Source: Pogona vitticeps
Lineage: Eukaryota; Chordata; Lepidosauria; Squamata; Agamidae
Direction: 5' to 3'
Assembly: GCF_051106095.1 (NCBI RefSeq)
Contig: NC_135794.1
Location: forward strand, 24,802,747-24,866,746
Length of the DNA: 64,000 nucleotides
Shown: positions 57,055-64,000 of the stretch, one piece after another
How the letters are laid out: each line of letters starts with the position of its first letter
Position numbering within the stretch: position 1 is the first letter of the stretch
Notes under the pieces: generated by a model
Databases searched by the model: none
The model's input: only the letters and a program-made list of their open reading frames with translations
Told to the model about the DNA's origin: nothing
Program-made: the position numbers and the translations under genes

Positions 57055-57155
57055 GGTCTGTTGGAGAAAAGACGATGAAAGAGTTTTGCGCCATTTAAGT
57101 TTTATTTGACCAAAGCTTTCGTGGAGGGCTGCCTGCTTCTTTGGATGCAAAAACC
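57055..57155 (-). mobile_element. Dispersed amniote repeat with 'ccacgaaagctt' core
   Basis: The minus strand reads aagcaggcagccctccacga followed by aagctttggtcaaataaaac. This matches a widespread turtle/squamate/bird repeat end 'agtccacgaaagcttatgccaaataaa'. The class is unclear; probably a LINE or SINE 3' part. Confidence 0.5.
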
Positions 57156-58105
57156 ATAACCGCAGGAGAGGGATAAAGACATTTCTATGGAACCAATCAG
57201 GAACTAAATTATGTTATAGCTATGCTGCAGAACGTGCGCATTTATTCCTTTCAAGTTCCTTTGTTACAGGATGTGGGGAGAAAGAGTTTTTTACAAATAA
57301 CTAGTTATTTGCAATTGACTCTGACAACTTGGTGGCTATTATTTTGTATTAAAATATGAATGGAACCGACGTGTTGCTCCTCTTAAGTGGCCTCAAAAAC
57401 TGGACCGTGGGCTGCCAAGGGAGCTATGCTGCAGTCTGTGTCCAAATTCAGCCCTCCTCTAGCATTATAGAGGCAGTGGTTTGAACGTGCTCATAGGAAA
57501 TCCTAACACGCACACACACCTACACATACACACAGAGTTCTCTGTGTCCTTCGAATACTTCCTAATCCATGCTTTTGATGGTTGGCGTCTTTATTTCCAA
57601 GGAAGGAGAGTTTTGGATGTCATGGAAGCTGACCTATGAGGCACGCCTGCTTCTCATGTTCTGATCTTCCTAGCAGACTTTTTTGTGTGTTGCTTCAGTA
57701 ATTCTGCCCCTCTGCTACTCGACAGATATCGTTATTAAGACTGACGGGGGAATGAGAGTTCAGATCAGTGTCTCCTCTTTGCTGGAGGCATGCGGTGCAG
57801 CTGGTTGACCCAGTCAGAAGAGAGAGGGGGAGAGGGAGAGAGGGAGAACCGCTCTGACTTTATGGCTGGAAGAGCAGCATTCGTTGCACCTCTGGCAAAA
57901 GTATTCTGCGGTCTGTCAGAAAAAGCTCTCCTCCATCCGCTGTGGAGGTGGATACGGTCCCATCCCTCATCAGCAGCGTGGTGCAGAGGTGCCTGGTTTG
58001 TGCATGTGTGTGCACACATGTGTAAGCGTTACACGTAGGTGTGTGTGTATGGGATGTTGAAGTACTAAAGCAACACAGGTCCCTTCAGGAATCAGATTAG
58101 CACCT
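57156..58105. other. Intergenic, nothing recognised
   Basis: A short GA/GGGAGA-rich stretch at about 57820-57846. No gene. Confidence 0.4.
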
Positions 58106-58109
58106 GGTG

Positions 58110-58300
58110 ATCTTCTTTCTGGAACAAAACTTGAAAGTAACTAGTTACGCAATGAAATTACCTCTAACCAGTTATTTGAAGGGGTTAGAATACAGCAAAG
58201 TTACATTTCAAATCAATGTAACTAGCTCCAAAGTTACTTTTTAGTGTAAAGAGAAATGTTTCTTTTGAAAGTGACTTTTAAAGGATTTTTAAAAAGCATT
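58110..58300. mobile_element. Possible hAT-like MITE remnant
   Basis: Repeated gtaactagttac, gttacattt and caatgtaactagc words in inverted arrangement resemble the 'taacgtaactagttac' non-autonomous hAT elements of fish and reptiles. No clear terminal repeats. Confidence 0.3.
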
Positions 58301-59500
58301 TTAAAAGCATGTTTGACAGGTTCCCCCCCCCCCCGAGTTCAGGAAACCTTTTTGCATCAGAAGGAAAGATTGGCTCTAAACTTCATCAAGTCTGCTTCCC
58401 CCCCCCTCTATTTTTAAAGTTGCTCTTAGTTCTTTTTTCCAAATATATTTTACCATGTATCAAAATAGCAGAATTGTAAGCTGCCTTGTCATCAAGTTTG
58501 CCTTCTCTCTCTCTCAGTCTCTAGCATCCATTTTGTAACAGAGCATTGAGCGCTACAAGGATCACAACCACAGTTAAAGTCACACCTGGCAATTTCGAAA
58601 CAGTCTATTCAACAGTGGTTTTTGGTTTTGGAAAAAGCTCAGCAACTGATTTTGATATATTTTGTAAGCAACGCTGTCCTGTTTTGGTTCCTTGCTTTCA
58701 ATCAAAGCAAAATATCCTGGCGTTCTGCAACAGCTTAAATGCTTGGCAGTCTGGAAAAAAGAGTTACCCTCCACCAGAGGTTTACCGGTTAGACGCTTGG
58801 GAAATTCGCTTGAAAAACTGGACATTCATCGGGGTGAGTTGCATAGTTCAACGAAGCGGGCTTTCAACGAAGCAGCTTGAGTCGTTGAGACTAGAATTCA
58901 AAGCATCCATCGCAGGATTGACCTTTAGGAAACCCCCCTCCCATTCTGCCCTCACTTTTGCCCAGGAAATCAAACTAAAAGTCACCATGAGGTCAGTTGT
59001 GGGCAGAGAGAAAGGAAAGCAAGCCGGTCTGTTGTAACTGCGCTGCTGCTGGATGTTTGCAGTAGAACTCCGGGCAATGAGCCGGCTCCGAGAAGCTTTG
59101 GACTAACTGGCGGATGTTCCCACCAGGGCTATCCTGTAAAGCCCTCCTCAGCATGGGCCTCCAATGGTCAGCAGAGAGCATCCCGTTAGGGGTGACAGGG
59201 AGCGAGAACAGACCCCGCCAACATAACCGGAGGACTCTCGGACTCCGTGAAGGACCGGCGGGAAGTGAAAGGAACGCCCCCCAAAGGAACTGCTAAGCGC
59301 TCTGTTGGTTTCCCTCGTCTTGGCTCAGATAGATCCTGTCACTGTCTAAGCTCCCTTGGGTGTCATCCATGGAGTCAAGGGCGGAGGCCGTCAGGGCCAC
59401 TGAGGCTTGGAACCCCTTGGAAAGCTCGCGGTGCCTTTCCAGTGACGTGTCTTTGGTGTGCATTATCGGTTGTTCTTTTAACTTGCTGTTACAGCTAGGG
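58301..59500. other. Intergenic; open frame of unknown meaning
   Basis: A 163-codon open frame (58546-59037, plus) has no ATG at its start and no domain I recognise. A LINE-like end ('attgtaagctgccttg') may lie at about 58470-58490. Nothing else seen. Confidence 0.35.
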
Positions 59501-59504
59501 AGTT

Positions 59505-59735
59505 AATAATCCTTTTAATTGTGTTGTGTAGTTCCCACTTTTTTTTAAAAAAAATACTGGCTTCCTGGACTACTTTGAATGACGAGCCGACATCCTTTTT
59601 ATTGTCTTTTTCTTCTATTGCTGTTCTTGTTTTATAGGGACCTGTTACTTTTGCTGGATTTTAACGTGTGATTGTAAAACGTGCTTAGCTTCAGAAAGGC
59701 AGCTTTAAATAAGGAAATAAACAAATATATTTTGT
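59505..59735 (+). mobile_element. Degraded LINE 3' end
   Basis: ttttaacgtgtgattgtaaa, gtgcttagcttcagaaaggc and agctttaaataaggaaataaac resemble the CR1 3' end with an A-rich tail. Old. Confidence 0.5.
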
Positions 59736-60775
59736 GTATTGAGTGTGTATATAAACAAAGCTTGGGAAAAACACCCACTAAGTCGTAAACCATGTTGGGT
59801 GGGGATTATGTGTGTTGTAGTCCATGCTCTAGTATATACATCCTTCCTTGTATTTATTGAGATATATTGAGATTGAGGCATTGACCTGAACTTTCTGCTC
59901 CAATGTCCTTACCTCTTGTGTGTGTGTGTGTGTGTGTGGGGGGGCATTTCTATTACTCATTGCAAAGGGTCATCCCTTGGATTGCCAAGTTGTGTAGAGC
60001 AGTGTTGATTGTTTCCCAAGAACAGTCTGCTATTTCAACAGCCCTTAGTTGGTGCTCCCTTGCTGAAGACATCGACTGCTTGAAAGTCCATCCAACCTAA
60101 GTGTAAAAATCTAGTTTAAACCATGGCAGGAGGGATGGCGGAGGCCTTGATGATACTCATCAACACTTACTGCCTGCCATTTAAAGAGCCTGTCTTTGCA
60201 CAGATGTAGGTTCTAGTTCATGAAAGAAGGAAAGGCCTACCCGGGGGTCGCGGGGCAGCTATAGGCCATCACACCTTCTGTTCTTTCACCCCAGCAGTTC
60301 TTTATACAACTCGTGAGCCGTCTTTGTTAAAAGTTTGTTTCACTTCCACGGGAAAGCGCAAAGGCCCTTCTTATCCTTGGGCTTCAAGAGAGCACAAGAA
60401 AGGGGGAAAATAATAATTAATAGTAGCAGCACCTGAGAGACTCGGTGGTTGAAGGCAGCTTTGAATACTTCCGTTTTTAACCATTTCCAGAACAGAAGGA
60501 ACCTTGGCATGTCACCTTGGCATGTCCTGTCCAGTCGTTTACTTTCCATTGCTGGCATTTGCTCTGCTTTTGCATTTGCTCGTCAGGATGGGTCATTGAT
60601 TTCTTGACGCCACAAGACGCCCCTTCTCTCTTTCCTTCACGGCCACTGGCCGGACGGTGCTCATTATATGGAAGAACCCAGAGGATATTTTTATGTTGCG
60701 GCTTCACTGCTGGCCTTGCAATTTTTTTTTAAAAAAAATGATAATAATAACCCCCCACAAATGTTTGCTTGTTGA
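59736..60775. other. Intergenic with (TG)n
   Basis: A (TG)n run at about 59918-59938 and a T/A run at about 60721-60738. No gene. Confidence 0.45.
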
Positions 60776-60779
60776 AAGC

Positions 60780-61170
60780 CTGCTTTCCCTGTTTGCTTTT
60801 AAGGGCCATTATATCAGATATCACTCAAGCCAGTCTCCAAATCGCTGGCAAAATGAGAGATCAGAGAGACAACGCGGATGAACGCCAGGCCGCCAAGACA
60901 CGAGACCAGAGAAGCGTCTTTATAAAAATGTGCCGGCATCTCCCTCGGAACTGACCTCGAGAATAACGTCTGATGAACTGTACATAATCTATTTCTGTAA
61001 CCTAATAATCTGGCTAATATTCCTGCCACCCAGACGAGGCCATTAGAGCCGCGCTGGCTCGTCTCCACGGCTCCCCACTCGCCCCCCGAAACCTATTTAG
61101 AAATAGATTTGCTGACACTTAGCAGGATAATTTGAATCTCTTTATTCTCACTGCTTATTAACAAAGGATG
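60780..61170. promoter_or_regulatory. Strong candidate conserved non-coding element
   Basis: About 390 bp, non-repetitive. It retains many CpGs outside any CpG island and carries cattatatcagatatcact (GATA-like), tgtacataatctatttctgt, aacctaataatctggctaat, cctatttagaaatagatttg (MEF2-like) and ctcactgcttattaacaaag. Confidence 0.45.
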
Positions 61171-64000
61171 TTTGCCAGGCAGCCGCCTTGCTGATCCTTC
61201 AGCGCTGCCGACGCCACTCTCTTAGTTCCGGTTCTAGTCTCCTGCGTCTGATGTTCCAGGTGGTGTCTTTGCTGGTGCTTCCACGCCTCCAGCAGAGCCA
61301 CGTCTTGAGCAGATGAGCTTTCCTGGGGAAGCAGGTTCGGTCTGGAAAGAAACACTGATATGCAAAGAGAGAGAGGGACAAAGCTCATGGGCTTCGCGTC
61401 AAGGTTATGTGGCCAAGACCATGACTTCGCCAACGTGCCTGGTCCGTCGCAAGCATTGGGAGTATTGCCTTCTCTCTTCGCCCACCTAGCTGTCAAAAAT
61501 AGCTGGTTGGCAGAAAGTGTCATGGTGGATTCTGCCTGTTCAGAGGAGACACTCGGAGGTCAGTGAAATCTGTTCTCCGCTCTCCTGCATGGAAAAGCTG
61601 TAATGGACAGCTTGCGAGGTGGAGAGATCCACGTCACCCTAGCAAATCTATGTCAACGTTGGCCTGTGCTCTTTGCTGATATACCTCCGGGTTGTCTGTA
61701 TCCCTAGGAAAAATGAAAAGGGGACAGAATGGCCGCGGAGCTTTCTAAAAGCTTCGGTGTAAAAATTCAATCGCTCTTTGATATGGTGCTTAGGCCACGA
61801 GGTTTCTTTGAACGCTAAAGGTCTATCCAGTGCCACTGTGTGTGCAGCACTGAAAAGGGGAAGCGTTATTGGGGGCCAAAAGATGGGAATTAGATAAAAC
61901 ATTTTTCAAAAGTTCATTTATTGTAAGTTTTTTTTAAAGCAGGCTCTGCAAAATAACTTTAGCCACAGAAGTGTGACTCTAACCCCCCAATAGCCGACCT
62001 AGTTATAAAAGTGGCACGAAGTGGAATGGGTCAAACTTTCTATCGTCTCCTTTCTGTCCTTCTCGGTTGGGCATGGGAGAAGGCATTAAAAGCAAGGAAA
62101 GAATCAGCCGGCAGCCCCTTTCCCTGCCCCACCTCCCAAGGAGATCTCGAGGGACCGCAAGACTTGTCTTGCTCCCAGGGGCTGGACATCCACCCCACGC
62201 CACTGAATCACCCACTTCACTCGCCTGCCTTTTGCTCGGAGGCAGCCGTGGGCGAGGAGTGTCTGGCTGCATCCGGGCCGGGTTTTCTTTTTCTGATGAC
62301 CGGCTGCTTCTGATTGGACTCTTGTGGAGGGGCTGGAGGGGCTCCCTCGCATCTCGGGGGGGGGGGAGGTCTGGCCCCCACCCGAGGTGTTTCCTCTAAC
62401 GGCCCATCCCTGCAACCCTCAACGCCAAGCACAAGCTTGGGGCTGGAAGGGGTGGAGTGCATGCACGCCCCTTCCCCCTGTTGCCTGTTTTCCCTGCCCA
62501 TTGTTCCCAGCTCAGTGACATGAGCCGGGAGCCGCCTTCTCCGCATCGGGAGTTACTGCCTCTTGAGTGCTCTGCAAAAGACATCAGGAAGGAAGGCCGC
62601 CCGGCTGGCGGGCTGGGTGGACATCTTCTCCCTGAGCGGCTCACGTCTTCATCTGCCGAGGGAGGAGGGCGCCCAGCTGCGCACCGCTTCGGATTCTTTT
62701 CTGCCTGTGTTGGCCCCTGTTGTGTTCGGCCGCTGAGCCGCCTCCTCTGAGCCAGTTTCACTCCCGTCAGATGGCTCGAGAGGTCCTTCTGGGCCGAGAA
62801 GGGGGGGGGAAGCCCCTCGGGAGACTCGTAGGGTTGGAGGAAAGGTGGCAGACAGGTCGTATTCCTTACTACTGGCCGGAGATTGGATCAAGTCAGAACA
62901 CACAGGGAAGTGTTGCCCTGAAAATGGAAGCTTGACTCCAGAAAACACATTTCAGTTTTTTTAAAAAAAGCTGTTGAAACACACAGCCCAGTTTTCATGG
63001 GGAAGAAAATGTGGGTTTGTGGCACACAAAAGATTCAGCCGGTGCGAAGGAGATCTGACTTTTCATAACGAATAGCGCAGAAATGTCCCGAATGATCACA
63101 GGCCAGCTCGGAATTTGTAAGGTGCAGAGTTTTCTGTCCTTTTGTTTTCCAAGCCCCAGGAAAAGAATGTTGGGTTGTAATCAATGACGGGTTTTTGTAT
63201 TCTTTGTAAAAGCAAAGTAAGCCAAGGGAAAAAGGTTCCCCTCGGCCATATAGTCTTCTCCCCACTGGCGGTCAGCCTCTTGACTCCAGAACCCAGAATC
63301 CTTGACCTCCAGTGGGGTTGGCTTAGCCGTCTGAGAGTTTCTTGGAGGGCTCCCAAACCTCTGGAGGGCCAGAAGCTGAGAGCCATTGATCTTGATAGGA
63401 TGTAGTAACCATGGAAAGTAGAGGAGATGGGCGTCTTACGGGTGGGTACACCCAGGCAGCATCAAAATCCTCCATGGCTGCTTTTGTTGCTTTTAAAACT
63501 CTTCTTTATAACAGAAGTGAGCACACCAGATTTTAATGTTTTATTTCTTGATATATACGGTACCCTTCCCATCAGTTCTCAAGTCTCCGTACTCTTTACA
63601 TCCATTGCAATAATTCCTGTTTTGGATTACTATTATGAAAAAGTATCCTAATAATGATTTTCAGTATAACAGCTAAGTCTAGACACGGTAGTCTTTGTCG
63701 AAAAGAAAACCTGAGCTTTTATTTGGAAGAGACGGCTAGTTCATAATGAAGATTCTGTAATTTATTAAGAAGCTTGCTTTCAGTCTCCAACAATTCCTTG
63801 GTTGGAAACAAAGGCACATTCAGGGTGAAGCTGTGCACTCCACGGAGCACCTTGCCCTTCAGCGGTAAGAGCCTCTGCTAGACAGAGCAGCAGCTTTTTA
63901 TGCCTTCCACAATTGGCCCATTCACTTGCTTTGTTTTGTGATGGGTTGCCTGAACAGGCTTCATTTACAAGTCTGATTTCTCGGACCCATTCTGGTGGAA
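61171..64000. other. Intergenic to window edge
   Basis: No exon or clear mobile element. GC-rich part at about 62000-62800 with poly-G (62357-62367) but without a recognisable promoter. A degraded foldback may lie at about 63275-63385. Confidence 0.45.

Noticed and set aside
58546-59037. 163-codon open frame on the plus strand
   Set aside because: No ATG at its start (TTG), no recognised domain, ordinary composition and no splice context to support it.

Overview
This window looks like nuclear DNA of a squamate reptile, probably a lizard. The reasons are vertebrate-type spliced exons, CpG islands, many tRNA-derived SINEs of Sauria type, a BovB/RTE-like LINE tail, CR1/L2-like LINE 3' ends, a Gmr1-type Ty3/gypsy element and abundant microsatellites. 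There is no sign of bacterial or organellar gene organisation.

Region 1 (1-4.4 kb, minus strand) holds the first five coding exons of SLC24A5 (NCKX5, the melanosomal potassium-dependent sodium/calcium exchanger of the 'golden' pigmentation gene). All five exons join in frame at GT/AG sites and give about 198 residues, ending inside the first alpha-repeat half of the protein. The remaining exons lie beyond the left edge.

Region 2 (about 3.4-7.6 kb) is very GC- and CpG-rich: one island over SLC24A5 exon 1 and its promoter, and a second, larger island from about 5.8 to 7.6 kb, with an AT-rich, conserved-looking block between them.

Region 3 (about 7.6-64 kb) has no host protein-coding exon that I can recognise. 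In other amniotes the 5' side of SLC24A5 faces a long gene desert towards SEMA6D, and this stretch fits that desert (inference). It carries scattered LINE and SINE remains, foldback (hairpin) elements, a 384-bp sequence present twice about 6 kb apart, long microsatellites, and about a dozen non-repetitive blocks rich in homeodomain/POU-like motifs that look like candidate conserved enhancers.

Region 4 (43,011-48,316) is the most distinctive item: a very young LTR retrotransposon with nearly identical 525-bp LTRs, a 5-bp target duplication, a Gag whose capsid part strongly resembles the vertebrate SCAN domain, and a pol in which integrase precedes RT-RNase H. That order is the Copia-like arrangement known for Gmr1-like Ty3/gypsy elements, the group from which the SCAN domain is thought to derive.
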